In this document: positions 50,817 through 59,690 of the stretch, piece by piece | How the letters are laid out: each line of letters opens with the position of its first letter | Position numbering within the stretch: position 1 is the stretch's first letter | NCBI GenBank assembly: GCA_035652815.1 | Contig: DASRDB010000003.1 | Span: forward strand, 558,001 to 622,000 | DNA length: 64,000 nucleotides | Source of the DNA: DASRDB01 sp035652815 | GTDB taxonomy: Bacteria; Chloroflexota; Ktedonobacteria; Ktedonobacterales; Ktedonobacteraceae | Direction of reading: 5' to 3' | Translations under genes and position numbers: made by a program | The notes under the pieces: generated by a model | Seen by the model: only the letters and a program-made list of their open reading frames with translations | Database searches by the model: none | Told to the model about the DNA's origin: nothing

Positions 50817-51530
50817 TTAAGGTTTCAGAACCTCGGATGTTACGGATTGGGTGACATCCTCGCTGACTTGCCGTAGATGGGCATGCATGGCTTCGCGAGC
50901 CGCCTGCGCATCACGGCGGATTACGGCATCGAGGATCGTTTTGTGGTGCTGCTGGCCGCGTTTGGGGCCGCCCTGCACCATGAAGATTTGTTTGCGTTGT
51001 TCGCTCAGCAAATCAACGATGGAATCAACCAGGGCCAGGATGAGGACGTTCTGCGTGCCACGAGCGAGCGCCTGGTGAAAGGCGTTATCGGCTGTGATGT
51101 AGGACTCGGCGTCCTGCAGGCTGGCATCCATGATTTCAACCGCGCTGCGCATGGCGGAAATATGTTCTTCGGTGGCGCGGATAGCGGCCAGCGCGGCGAT
51201 CTCCGGTTCGAGAATTTCGCGGACCTCGACCAGATTTTGTGAAATACTGGCATGTCCAACCCGCATCATCAGACCCAGCGAATGCTTCATAGCCTGCGAA
51301 GTGCCATCAATGACGAGCGTGCCGCGTCCTGGCTTCATATCAACCAGGCCTTTCTGGGCAAGGGCTTTCATGGCTTCCCGAACGGCGGTACGGCTGGCGC
51401 GGAACTGTTGAGCAAGTTCGCGCTCGGTGGGAAGACGATCTCCGCTGCGCAGTTCGCCGCTCAAGATACGCTGCTCGATCTGCTGCGCAATCTGTTCGTA
51501 GACTTTACTGGGTTGAATGGGACTGTACAT
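50817..51530 (-). CDS. GntR/FadR-family regulator with FCD domain
   Basis: 237 residues. Winged helix 8-70 (VYEQIAQQIEQRILSGELRS, then RLPTERELAQQFRASRTAVR) and an all-helical FCD effector domain from about 90 (EVREILEPEIAALAAIRATE; DNAFHQALARGTQN; HHKTILDAVIRRDAQAAREA) whose His and Asp residues bind a metal and an organic acid. Located directly before the catabolic operon on the same strand, so it probably represses it. A candidate operator lies at 51563-51583. Confidence 0.9.
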   Translation of the reverse strand: MYSPIQPSKVYEQIAQQIEQRILSGELRSGDRLPTERELAQQFRASRTAVREAMKALAQKGLVDMKPGRGTLVIDGTSQAMKHSLGLMMRVGHASISQNLVEVREILEPEIAALAAIRATEEHISAMRSAVEIMDASLQDAESYITADNAFHQALARGTQNVLILALVDSIVDLLSEQRKQIFMVQGGPKRGQQHHKTILDAVIRRDAQAAREAMHAHLRQVSEDVTQSVTSEVLKP

Positions 51531-51562
51531 GCTTCCTCGCTAAAGGTGCTACCGCGAAAAAG

Positions 51563-51583
51563 TTGGTATGATGAACTGACCAA
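51563..51583. promoter_or_regulatory. Candidate FadR-type operator
   Basis: TTGGT (51563-51567) and ACCAA (51579-51583) form an inverted repeat 33-53 bases before the regulator start, matching the T-G-G-T...A-C-C-A style of FCD-subfamily operators, though with a longer spacer than usual. Fits autoregulation. Confidence 0.5.
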
Positions 51584-51774
51584 TGGACACAGAGGTAAAG
51601 GTAACATATGGTTGTGGCTCCTGTCAATAGAAGCAGCGACGAATTTTGAAGCGAGAGCAAGCTTGCTTAGAACGGTTATGGCCAAAACTATCACTCTTTT
51701 CGGCTAGCACGAACGGTAGATGAAGGCCCTGCCTGCTTTGATAGAAGAGAAGACAGGGCTGAAGTTGTATGAGA

Positions 51775-54123
51775 TTACGGTGTAGAATGTAACGCCTGCC
51801 ATATTTTCTCCGGTGTGAGAGGCATATCGAGAGCGTCAATGCCATAGGGAGCGAGGGCATCAAGTACGGCGTTGACGATGGCGGGTGGAGCGCCGATGCA
51901 ACCGGCCTCACCTACGCCTTTTGCACCAAGTGGGTTGAGCGGTGATGGTGTTTCGATGATGGCTGTGAGAAAGCCGGGTAGTTCGCTGGCGGTTGGAAGA
52001 GCGTAGTCCATGAGGGTGCCAGTGAGAAGCTGGCCTTCCTGGTCGTAGAGAACCTGCTCGAAGAGGGCCTGGCCGATGCCTTGTGCGATGCTGCCGTGTA
52101 TCTGGGATTCGGCGAGGTAGTGATTGAGGACGCGACCGCAATCATCTATGGCTACGTAACGCAAAATGTGCGTATCTCCTGTCTCTGTATCTACTTCGAC
52201 GACCGCGATATGGGTGCCAGAGGCATAGGCTGGCCCCTGGGAAGCAAATTCATGATGGGCTGTCAATCCTTTAAGTGCAACAGGATTGGATGACTCCTGA
52301 TCGATAAGGTCGGGTTGTTCTTCTACAAGCCGCGCCAGCTCTCCCAATGCAATGCGGCGCGAGGGTGTACCCTGCACCATTACCTCGCCATTTTGTAAAA
52401 TCAGATCAGCGGGAGATACTTCCAGGAGATGCGAGGCGGCCTGTAAAGCTTTTTCGCGGACGGCTTCGGCTGCCAGTTGTACGGCGGAACCTGCTATTTG
52501 TAGCGTGCGGCTGCCGAAGGTGCCAATGCTAAAGGCGGGCAGGCTTGTATCGTTCATGCGTACTTCCACTTTTGAGGCGCGAAGCTGGAAAACCTGTGCG
52601 GCTATTTGCGCGAAGGCGGTGAAATGGCCCTGTCCGCTATGTGAAACGCCGCTTTCCACCAATAAAGTGCCATCGCGGCGAATACGAACGGTGGCAGATT
52701 CACGCGGCCCAGGTGGCGTTACATTATCGCCAGTAAGTTCGATAAACGAGGAGATGCCAACGCCGATAGGTCGAGGATGCTGTTGCTCTCTGCGCTCACG
52801 CTGCTTTGCGCGCCAATCGGCATAGTTTACCAGAGACAGAGCCTTGTCGAGAACGGCGGCGTAGTTGCCACTGTCGTAGCAAACGCCTGTGACGGTTGTA
52901 TAAGGGAAAGATGTGGGCGGGATGAAATTGCGGCGGCGCACCTCGGCGGGGTCAAGATTCAAGGTATGAGCGATATGATCCATGACGCGCTCAAGAATAT
53001 AGGCGGCTTCGGGTCGGCCTGCGCCGCGATAGGGAGCGGTCGGGGCTTTATTGGTAAAGACGCCAATCATTTCGCTTTTCACGGCCTGTACCTGATAGGG
53101 GCCGCTCAGAAACGAGGGCATGCGGTTAGGAACCATAGCGGTAGCCGAGGCAAGAAATGCGCCAAGATCGGCTGTCGTGCGTACTTTGAGGCCAAGCAAA
53201 CGGCCATCCTCTTGAATGGCGACCTCGACGTAGCTTAACATGCCGCGTCCTTGCGTTTGCGCCGAGAGATTTTCACTGCGTCCCTCGATCCACTTGACGG
53301 GTCGTCTCAGACGGACAGCGAGCAATGCCGCAATGATCTCCTCGCCAAGCAGGGCATTTTTAGCGCCAAATGCTCCCCCAACTTCGGCGTTATGCGCGTG
53401 AATGCGCTCGACAGGAAGTTTCAGGAAGGTGGCGAGAGTTTGCCGGGCGCGATAAACGGCCTGGGAAGAGAGCCAGGCATCCAGAATGCCACTGGCCGGG
53501 TCGAAATCGAACAGGCAGGCGCGAGGTTCAAGCGAGAGGGGCGCGAGACGCTGGTTGAGCAGGCGCAGGTGAAGAATGCGAGAAGCCTGAGCGAAAGTCG
53601 ATTCGATATCTCCGCCCTCAAGCTGGTTGGAAAAGGCGATATTGGAGCCGAGGTCTGGATAGAGCAGCGCGGCCTCGGGGGCAAGGGCTGCCTCGGGGTC
53701 TGTTACGGCGGGCAAAGGCTCGTAGTCTACTTCCACAAGGTCAAGGGCGTCTCTGGCGGTGTAGCGGTCTTCGGCCAGGATGATAGCGACAGGATCGCCA
53801 ACGTAACGCACGCGATCAATCGCCATTGGACGACGTTCGGGTTTATGCAGGTTGGGAACTGGCATCACGTCGAGGGTTGGTAAGTCGCTTACCAGTTCGG
53901 CACCTGTGAAGGCTGCGACAACGCCGGACATGGCTTTCGCTGCGTCCAGATTTATATGTTGAATGATAGCATGTGCATAGGGACTGCGAACGACACTCAT
54001 ATGAAGTACGGATGGTCTTCCTGGAGCAGGTCGTAGATCATCGACGTAGTGAGCGCGTCCGGTGATTAAGTTGGGGTCTTCGAGACGACGTTCGAGGCCG
54101 GATGGCAGGTTGAGTTCGGTCAT
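51775..54123 (-). CDS. Xanthine/aldehyde dehydrogenase-type molybdenum large subunit (orphan)
   Basis: 782 residues. Aldehyde oxidase a/b-hammerhead domain 10-125, then the two Mo-binding domains: EVGGAFGAK, APYRGAGRPEA (the loop that in CO dehydrogenase carries the Cu-binding Cys; no Cys here), GQGHFTAFAQIAAQVF and the catalytic Glu in GAKGVGEAGCIGAPP. So it should hydroxylate an aldehyde, purine or other heterocycle. The usual FAD and [2Fe-2S] subunits are not adjacent on either side, which is atypical. Same strand as the regulator and operon downstream. Confidence 0.85.
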   Translation of the reverse strand: MTELNLPSGLERRLEDPNLITGRAHYVDDLRPAPGRPSVLHMSVVRSPYAHAIIQHINLDAAKAMSGVVAAFTGAELVSDLPTLDVMPVPNLHKPERRPMAIDRVRYVGDPVAIILAEDRYTARDALDLVEVDYEPLPAVTDPEAALAPEAALLYPDLGSNIAFSNQLEGGDIESTFAQASRILHLRLLNQRLAPLSLEPRACLFDFDPASGILDAWLSSQAVYRARQTLATFLKLPVERIHAHNAEVGGAFGAKNALLGEEIIAALLAVRLRRPVKWIEGRSENLSAQTQGRGMLSYVEVAIQEDGRLLGLKVRTTADLGAFLASATAMVPNRMPSFLSGPYQVQAVKSEMIGVFTNKAPTAPYRGAGRPEAAYILERVMDHIAHTLNLDPAEVRRRNFIPPTSFPYTTVTGVCYDSGNYAAVLDKALSLVNYADWRAKQRERREQQHPRPIGVGISSFIELTGDNVTPPGPRESATVRIRRDGTLLVESGVSHSGQGHFTAFAQIAAQVFQLRASKVEVRMNDTSLPAFSIGTFGSRTLQIAGSAVQLAAEAVREKALQAASHLLEVSPADLILQNGEVMVQGTPSRRIALGELARLVEEQPDLIDQESSNPVALKGLTAHHEFASQGPAYASGTHIAVVEVDTETGDTHILRYVAIDDCGRVLNHYLAESQIHGSIAQGIGQALFEQVLYDQEGQLLTGTLMDYALPTASELPGFLTAIIETPSPLNPLGAKGVGEAGCIGAPPAIVNAVLDALAPYGIDALDMPLTPEKIWQALHSTP

Positions 54124-54338
54124 GGTGGTGTTCCTGATTTCTAGCGTACATACCTATTGTTTATCCATCTCATAATATAATCCTTCGCCTTGATTGCTGT
54201 CTTCATGTAGTAAGTAAGGTAGCAGTACTTTACTGCTTTGAATGATTGCGGTTTTTGACGATATGTTTTATAGTTAGACGTAGATGAGGTAAACGGAAGG
54301 GCTATATACCTGCATCGTAAGGCAAGGAACGAGGAATA

Positions 54339-54662
54339 ATGAGCGAAGTAGAACAAAATCAGCGCCGGGCTGAAATATCTCTTCCTATTGATTGGCATAT
54401 TCCAGAGGGGTTTCAGAGCCGTTATGCCAACAATGTACTGGTGCAAGCAGGCCAATTTGAGGTAATCATCTCCTTTTTTGAGACTCAGCTTCCTATGCTT
54501 TTAGGTACACTGGAGGAGAATAAAGAGAAACTCACGGAACTTGGTTCCGTTCGTGCCGAGTGTGTTAGTAGAATCATCGTATCTCCAGAGCTTGTACCTT
54601 CCATTATTAACGCTTTACAACTTGAGTATGAGAAGTACCAGGCATTGAAGTCAAGTCAGTAA
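54339..54662 (+). CDS. DUF3467 family protein
   Basis: 107 residues. QSRYANNVLVQAGQFEVIIS at 26-45, followed by a strand and a C-terminal helix pair (SRIIVSPELVPSIINALQLE), matches DUF3467, a small domain of unknown function whose members often neighbour toxin-antitoxin-like genes. ATG 54339 has an AGGAAC/GAGGA context. First of three tightly spaced plus-strand genes of lower GC content. Confidence 0.75.
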   Translation: MSEVEQNQRRAEISLPIDWHIPEGFQSRYANNVLVQAGQFEVIISFFETQLPMLLGTLEENKEKLTELGSVRAECVSRIIVSPELVPSIINALQLEYEKYQALKSSQ

Positions 54663-54678
54663 AGAAAGGACCATACAG

Positions 54679-55044
54679 ATGAACACAATCACTGTATCTG
54701 CCAATCAAAAAACATCAAGTGCTAAATCATCTGTTAACGTCTCCTTGATGCCTGATGCAAGAACTCCTTTCAGGTTTCTTACATCCATTACTGGCCTTTT
54801 GCCCGATGGAAAACATCTCATACGTCCATTAGATGTAGTGGTTGAGTACGACGGCGGCGAATTTTTAGTAAGTGAGCCGCAATTTCATATTCATACAGCA
54901 GGGACAACATTAAAAGAGGCATTAGAAGAGTTCAAATATGTTCTTGCAGATGAACTAGATGAACTCACAACGGATGAGGAAGAATTGGGGCCTCGTCTGC
55001 AAGCAGAGCTTCAATATCTTCGAAGTTTTATTAGGATGGCATAA
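54679..55044 (+). CDS. Antitoxin-like small protein (HicB-like fold suspected)
   Basis: 121 residues. An N-terminal disordered 30 residues precedes DVVVEYDGGEFLVSEPQFHI and then HTAGTTLKEALEEFKYVLAD, the strand-strand-helix pattern of HicB-like partial RNase H folds ('y.a..p.l.i...G.T.eEAl.....l'). The C-terminal acidic helix (LTTDEEELGPRLQAELQYLR) could neutralise a basic partner. The basic next gene begins 5 bases after its stop. The assignment rests on pattern only. Confidence 0.5.
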   Translation: MNTITVSANQKTSSAKSSVNVSLMPDARTPFRFLTSITGLLPDGKHLIRPLDVVVEYDGGEFLVSEPQFHIHTAGTTLKEALEEFKYVLADELDELTTDEEELGPRLQAELQYLRSFIRMA

Positions 55045-55049
55045 GTAGA

Positions 55050-55349
55050 GTGGCGGGATTGGATTCCGATAAAGTTGAGAGGGCGCTGCTTAGAAAAATG
55101 CGAGCTGAACGCCGGGATAGCAGAGATTGGGTGTATATCATTTACAATGACCAGAAAAAGCAAGTTGCTAGAACACGTCTCTCTAAAGGCGCAAAACATA
55201 TTTTGAGGCCAAATCGCGTAAGTGAAATGGCTCACCAATTGGGACTTGAAAATGCTCAACAGTTTCATGATTTGGTCAACTGTACATTGAGCCGCGAGGA
55301 TGCGCTCAAAATTATAGAACATAATATGCCGCCTGGTTTCAATAGCTGA
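55050..55349 (+). CDS. Small basic protein, possible toxin partner
   Basis: 99 residues, GTG start 55050, 5 bases after the previous stop. RALLRKMRAERRDSRDWVYI, then IYNDQKKQVARTRLSKGAKH, and a C-terminal helix pair with MAHQLGLENAQQFHDLVNCT. Lys/Arg-rich with a strand-helix layout and a central conserved-looking His (SKGAKHILRPNRV). It might be a HicA-like or other RNA-binding effector, but I recognise no family with certainty. Confidence 0.45.
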   Translation: MAGLDSDKVERALLRKMRAERRDSRDWVYIIYNDQKKQVARTRLSKGAKHILRPNRVSEMAHQLGLENAQQFHDLVNCTLSREDALKIIEHNMPPGFNS

Positions 55350-55457
55350 AACCATCTGGCAAGCTAAAAAATAATATTTTGCAGCGGATATCCAGTCACG
55401 ATATCCGCTTTTGCTATTCTGAATGAAGTCAATACACATCAGAAAAGAGGCGTTGTT

Positions 55458-56603
55458 ATGGAAAACCTTTTTCCACATTTTTCGGAGGAGGAATTTGCGC
55501 GGCGGTATACCGCTATGCGAACGGCAATGGCCGACCTGGATGCGCTGGTGGTGTATGGGACGGCGGGGGCATATAACGAGGTGTTGTATTTGTCGGATTT
55601 TTTGGTGACACGGGAGGCGATGCTGGTGTTTCCCGTTGAGGGTGAGCCGACGTTGTTTGCGCAGATGTATAACCATGTGCCGAATGCGCGGCGGGTATCG
55701 CGTATTGATGATGTCCGTTGGGGAGGGCCGGATACTGCGCTGGCTGTCGTTGAAAATCTGCGCGAACGGGGGCTGGAATCTGGATGCATCGGGTTGGTTG
55801 GTGGATTGCCTTATCAGAGTTACGAGAAGCTGCGGGAGGCGCTTCCTGGGGCGCGGTTTGAGAATTTCTCGCGGCAGTTCCAGCAATTGCGGTTGGTTAA
55901 GAGTATGGAGGAGATTGAGTTTTTGCGTAAAGGGGCGGAGTTGAGCGACCGGGCTATTGAGGCGCTGGAACGCGAGACGCGACCGGGGATGAATGAGCAT
56001 GAACTGGTGGCGATAGTCGAGGCGGCTTATCTGGGGCTGGGTGGAAGGACGCATATTCATTATCTGGCTACGACTCCTATGGCTAATCCGGCGGTGTGCG
56101 TTCCGGCGCAAGAACAATCAACGCGGGTGATCGAGAAAGGTGATGTGCTAATAACAGAAATTAGCGCGCATTTTCATGGTTATGCGGGGCAGATACTACG
56201 ACCGTTTACAATTGGCAGCGAGCCGACTGCTGCGTACCAGCGCATGTATGATGTCGCGGTTGAGGTCTTTCAATGCATCGCGGCGCTGCTTCGTCCTGGG
56301 GCGACGAGCGAGGAGGTGCTGGATGCGGCTGAATATATACATGATGCCGGGTATACGATTTGCGATGATTTGCTGCATGGATTTGGGGGCGGCTATTTAG
56401 CTCCTATTCTGAGAACAAGGCGGACGAGCGTTCGCCTTGCTCCGCTGTTTACGTTTCAAGAGAACATGACGGTGGTGATTCAGCCCAATGTTATCACGGA
56501 GGATGGACGGCTGGGCGTGCAGGTTGGCGAATTGGTGCGGATAACGGCGAATGGGGTTGAGTCGCTGCACCAGTATCCGATGCGATTCGTCCGGTGTGGG
56601 TAG
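55458..56603 (+). CDS. M24 (Xaa-Pro peptidase-like) family protein with degenerate metal site
   Basis: 381 residues with a creatinase N-terminal domain (1-140) and pita-bread C-terminal domain. Metal ligands are largely replaced: ITEISAHFHGYAGQILRPF stands where 'D.G....GY..D.TRT' is usual, so Asp becomes Glu and Gln, and VVIQPNV stands where 'EPG' supplies a Glu. The His (LHGFGGGYL) and last Glu (VGELVRI) remain. Canonical di-metal peptidase activity is unlikely. The ATG is 13 bases after a GAAAAGAGG stretch. Confidence 0.8.
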   Translation: MENLFPHFSEEEFARRYTAMRTAMADLDALVVYGTAGAYNEVLYLSDFLVTREAMLVFPVEGEPTLFAQMYNHVPNARRVSRIDDVRWGGPDTALAVVENLRERGLESGCIGLVGGLPYQSYEKLREALPGARFENFSRQFQQLRLVKSMEEIEFLRKGAELSDRAIEALERETRPGMNEHELVAIVEAAYLGLGGRTHIHYLATTPMANPAVCVPAQEQSTRVIEKGDVLITEISAHFHGYAGQILRPFTIGSEPTAAYQRMYDVAVEVFQCIAALLRPGATSEEVLDAAEYIHDAGYTICDDLLHGFGGGYLAPILRTRRTSVRLAPLFTFQENMTVVIQPNVITEDGRLGVQVGELVRITANGVESLHQYPMRFVRCG

Positions 56604-56657
56604 TTTTTGGCCCATTCCCTACTGATATTTCACCACCAGGATCGGCCATTCCACCTT

Positions 56658-56743
56658 GTCATCCTGAGCACAGCGAAGGATCTGCGGTATCGACACACGA
56701 ATCGCCTGGCAACGAGAGATCCTTCGCTGCGCTCAGGATGACA
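56658..56743. repeat. Family A inverted repeat, copy 3
   Basis: TGTCATCCTGAGCACAGCGA plus AGGATCT at 56658-56684 pairs with 56717-56743 with one mismatch (GAGCACAGC against GAGCGCAGC). It lies between the convergent M24 and pgi genes, next to a separate terminator-like hairpin. Confidence 0.9.
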
Positions 56744-56790
56744 GACAAGGCATGACCAGATTTGATCGTTAAACTTCATCAGGTCAGGGA

Positions 56791-56825
56791 TGGGATTGTG
56801 CCTGGATAGGGCAGGCACAATCCCA
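56791..56825. terminator. Hairpin between convergent M24 and pgi genes
   Basis: TGGGATTGTGCC (56791-56802) pairs perfectly with GGCACAATCCCA (56814-56825). It ends 6 bases before the pgi stop, so it probably terminates pgi transcripts from the minus strand and serves the M24 gene too. Confidence 0.65.
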
Positions 56826-56830
56826 TAAAG

Positions 56831-58462
56831 TTATTTACATTGGCGATAGCGGCGGATGAGGGTGTTGGTGGAGCTATCGTGCTTCAGGTCGGGTTCTTCC
56901 TTGCTTTCCAGTTCGGGGACGATGCGGTTGGCGAGGACTTTGCCAAGTTCGACGCCCCACTGGTCGAAGGAGTTGATGTTCCAGATGGTTCCCTGGACGA
57001 AGACTTTGTGTTCGTAGAGGGCGATGAGCTTGCCGAGAGTTTCGGGCGTGAGACGGTCGGCAAGCAGCGTGTTGGTTGGGCGGTTGCCCTCGAAGGTGCG
57101 ATGGGGTACCTGGAAGGCAGGGACGCCGCTGGCCGCAACTTCCTCGGCGGTTTTGCCGAAAGCCAGGGCTTCAGTCTGGGCAAAGAAGTTCGCCATCAGC
57201 AGGTCGTGGTGATTGCCGAGCGGGTTGAGCGATTGGCAGAAGCCGATGAAATCACAGGGGATCAGTTTGGTTCCCTGGTGAATCAACTGGTAGAAGGCGT
57301 GCTGGCCGTTGGTGCCGGGCTGGCCCCAGATGATCGGGCCGGTCTGGTAGTTGACGCGCCTGCCCTCAAGGTCAACGCTCTTGCCGTCGCTTTCCATGTC
57401 AAGCTGCTGGAAGTAGGCGGGAAGCTGGCTGAGATAGTAGTCGTAGGGCAGGATAGCGACGGTTTGCGCGCCGAAGAAGTTGTTGTACCAGATGCCTATT
57501 AAGCCCAGGATGACGGGCATGTTGCGCTCGAAGGGAGCGGTGCGGAAATGCTCGTCCATCGCGTGAAAACCAGCCAGCATCTCACGGAAATGGTCGGGGC
57601 CAATGGCGATCATCAGGGAGAGGCCAATCGCGGAGTCGTAAGAATAGCGACCGCCTACCCAGTCCCAGAACTCGAACATATTGGCGGTATCGATGCCGAA
57701 CTTCTTGACCTCATCGGCATTGGTGGAAACGGCGACGAAGTGTTTCTCTACCGCGTCCTCACTGCCAAGCGCTTTCACCACCCATTCACGCGCGGAATGC
57801 GCGTTGGTCAGTGTCTCCTGCGTGGTGAAGGTTTTCGAAGAGACGATGAAAAGCGTTTCGGCTGGGTCGAGGTCGCGCACGGACTCTACGAATTCGTTGC
57901 TATCGACGTTGGAGACGAAGCGCACGGTTAGATTGCGGTCGCTGTAGTACTTGAGAGCTTCGTAGGCCATGTGGGGGCCGAGGTCGGAGCCGCCGATGCC
58001 GATATTGATGATGTTGCGCATGCGCTTGCCCGTATAGCCTGTCCAGGCACCACTGCGCACACGGTTGGAGAAATCGGCCATCTTGTCGAGTACAGAATGG
58101 ACTTCGGGAACCACATCCTGCCCATCGACGATTATCTTTTCGCCTCTGGGAGCGCGCAAGGCTATATGAAGAACGGCGCGATTCTCGGTGACGTTGATCT
58201 TGTCGCCGCGAAACATGGCGTCGATGCGCTCGCGCAGGCCGGACCCCTCGGCCAGTTGCAGGAGCAGGCGCAGGGTTTCGTCGTTGATGCGGTTCTTGGA
58301 ATAGTCCAGGTAAAGACCAACGGCTTCGAGCGCGTAACGCTCGCCGCGTTTGGAGTCCTGGGCGAAGAGGTCGCGCAGATGCGCGTCGCGCATTTTGGCA
58401 AAATGCTCTTCCAGCGCCTTCCAGGCGGGGCGCTGGGTGAGCGGAGTCATTGTTGTAGCCAT
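56831..58462 (-). CDS. pgi: Glucose-6-phosphate isomerase
   Basis: 543 residues, full length for the bacterial/eukaryotic-type PGI. GIGGSDLGPHMAYEALKYY near 152-170, SKTFTTQETLTNA (phosphate binding), WVGGRYSYDSAIGLS, the PGI signatures GQPGTNGQHAFYQLIHQG (His, Glu and Gln of the active site) and the catalytic-Lys region NINSFDQWGVELGK. Converts glucose 6-phosphate to fructose 6-phosphate. Downstream of gnd by 8 bases, one operon. Confidence 0.95.
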   Translation of the reverse strand: MATTMTPLTQRPAWKALEEHFAKMRDAHLRDLFAQDSKRGERYALEAVGLYLDYSKNRINDETLRLLLQLAEGSGLRERIDAMFRGDKINVTENRAVLHIALRAPRGEKIIVDGQDVVPEVHSVLDKMADFSNRVRSGAWTGYTGKRMRNIINIGIGGSDLGPHMAYEALKYYSDRNLTVRFVSNVDSNEFVESVRDLDPAETLFIVSSKTFTTQETLTNAHSAREWVVKALGSEDAVEKHFVAVSTNADEVKKFGIDTANMFEFWDWVGGRYSYDSAIGLSLMIAIGPDHFREMLAGFHAMDEHFRTAPFERNMPVILGLIGIWYNNFFGAQTVAILPYDYYLSQLPAYFQQLDMESDGKSVDLEGRRVNYQTGPIIWGQPGTNGQHAFYQLIHQGTKLIPCDFIGFCQSLNPLGNHHDLLMANFFAQTEALAFGKTAEEVAASGVPAFQVPHRTFEGNRPTNTLLADRLTPETLGKLIALYEHKVFVQGTIWNINSFDQWGVELGKVLANRIVPELESKEEPDLKHDSSTNTLIRRYRQCK

Positions 58463-58470
58463 AGCTATAC

Positions 58471-59490
58471 TTACTCTTTCTTTTCGAGATGACCACCGAA
58501 CTCGTAGCGCATGGCGGAGAGCAGCTTATCGGCGAAATCTGCCTCGCCACGTGAGGTAAAGCGTTCATAGAGCGCGGCGCTCAGCACGAAGGCGGGTACT
58601 GATTCGTCGATGGCAGCATTGATTGTCCAGCGGCCCTCACCGGAATCGGAGACGCGGCCTGAGAAGTTAGAAAGCTGCGGGTCTTTAAGCAGCGCGCTGG
58701 CAGTGAGATCGAGCAGCCATGAGGCAATCACGCTGCCGCGCCGCCAGACTTCGGCCACATCGGCGAGATTGAAGTCGTACTGGTAGTATTCGGGCTTCGC
58801 GAGTGGAGAGGTTTCGGCGTCAATGGCGTGTTCCTGGCTGCCGATATTGGCATGACGCAGGATATTCAGGCCCTCGGCATAGGCGGCCATGATACCGTAT
58901 TCAATGCCGTTATGCACCATCTTGACGAAGTGACCAGCGCCAGAAGGGCCGCAGTGGAGATAGCCCTTCTCGGCAGTGCCACCGACGTTTTCGCGTCCAG
59001 GCGTGCGAGAGGTTGCGCCCACGCCGGGAGCCAGAGTCGAGAAAATGGGGTCAAGCTGCTCCACAATCTCTTTTTCGCCGCCGATCATCAGGCAGTAGCC
59101 GCGCTCCAGGCCCCAGACGCCGCCACTGGTGCCAACGTCAAGATAGTGAATGTTCTTCTTTTTGAGTTCGGCGGCGCGGTGAATGTCGTTCTGGAAGAAG
59201 GAGTTGCCGCCATCGATGACGATATCGCCAGAGGAAAGCAGGGGAACGAGGGTTGCCAGAGTGTCATCAACCGAGGCGGCGGGAACCATCAGCCAGACGA
59301 TACGAGGGGTATCCAGCTTTTTCACCAGTTCTTCAAGCGAGGTCGTGCCATCGGTGATCGCTTGCTCGTCCAGCGCGGCTTTTACGGTGGTGTCGTGACG
59401 AGCCATACCAATAACGGTGTGTCCGTTACGGAGCAGGCGCTTTGCCATATTCGCGCCCATGCGTCCAAGTCCAACTAAGCCAAGTTGCAT
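58471..59490 (-). CDS. gnd: 6-phosphogluconate dehydrogenase (decarboxylating), short form
   Basis: 339 residues. Rossmann GLVGLGRMGANMAKRLLRNG at 4-23; DGGNSFFQNDIHRAAELKKK; the substrate/catalytic segment GPSGAGHFVKMVHNGIEYGI (Lys near 180). The length matches the short GndA/YqeC group, often NAD-dependent, rather than the 470-residue E. coli enzyme. Makes ribulose 5-phosphate. The gnd-pgi pairing links oxidative pentose phosphate flow to glycolysis. Confidence 0.93.
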   Translation of the reverse strand: MQLGLVGLGRMGANMAKRLLRNGHTVIGMARHDTTVKAALDEQAITDGTTSLEELVKKLDTPRIVWLMVPAASVDDTLATLVPLLSSGDIVIDGGNSFFQNDIHRAAELKKKNIHYLDVGTSGGVWGLERGYCLMIGGEKEIVEQLDPIFSTLAPGVGATSRTPGRENVGGTAEKGYLHCGPSGAGHFVKMVHNGIEYGIMAAYAEGLNILRHANIGSQEHAIDAETSPLAKPEYYQYDFNLADVAEVWRRGSVIASWLLDLTASALLKDPQLSNFSGRVSDSGEGRWTINAAIDESVPAFVLSAALYERFTSRGEADFADKLLSAMRYEFGGHLEKKE

Positions 59491-59690
59491 AGGTAGGTTC
59501 CTTTCTCTGTTCGCGATGCTGGTTCATAGAATGAGACGACTGCCAGGGTGCCAACCTTCACCCTACTCCTTCCGCCTCTGCTATGACCGTTTTTTATAAT
59601 GTAGTGTGCCGAAACATGTTGGCGTTACGAATACGCAGGTTGTGCTATTGAGCAGGGGAAATATACTCCCTATCTCTAACACTGACTTCA

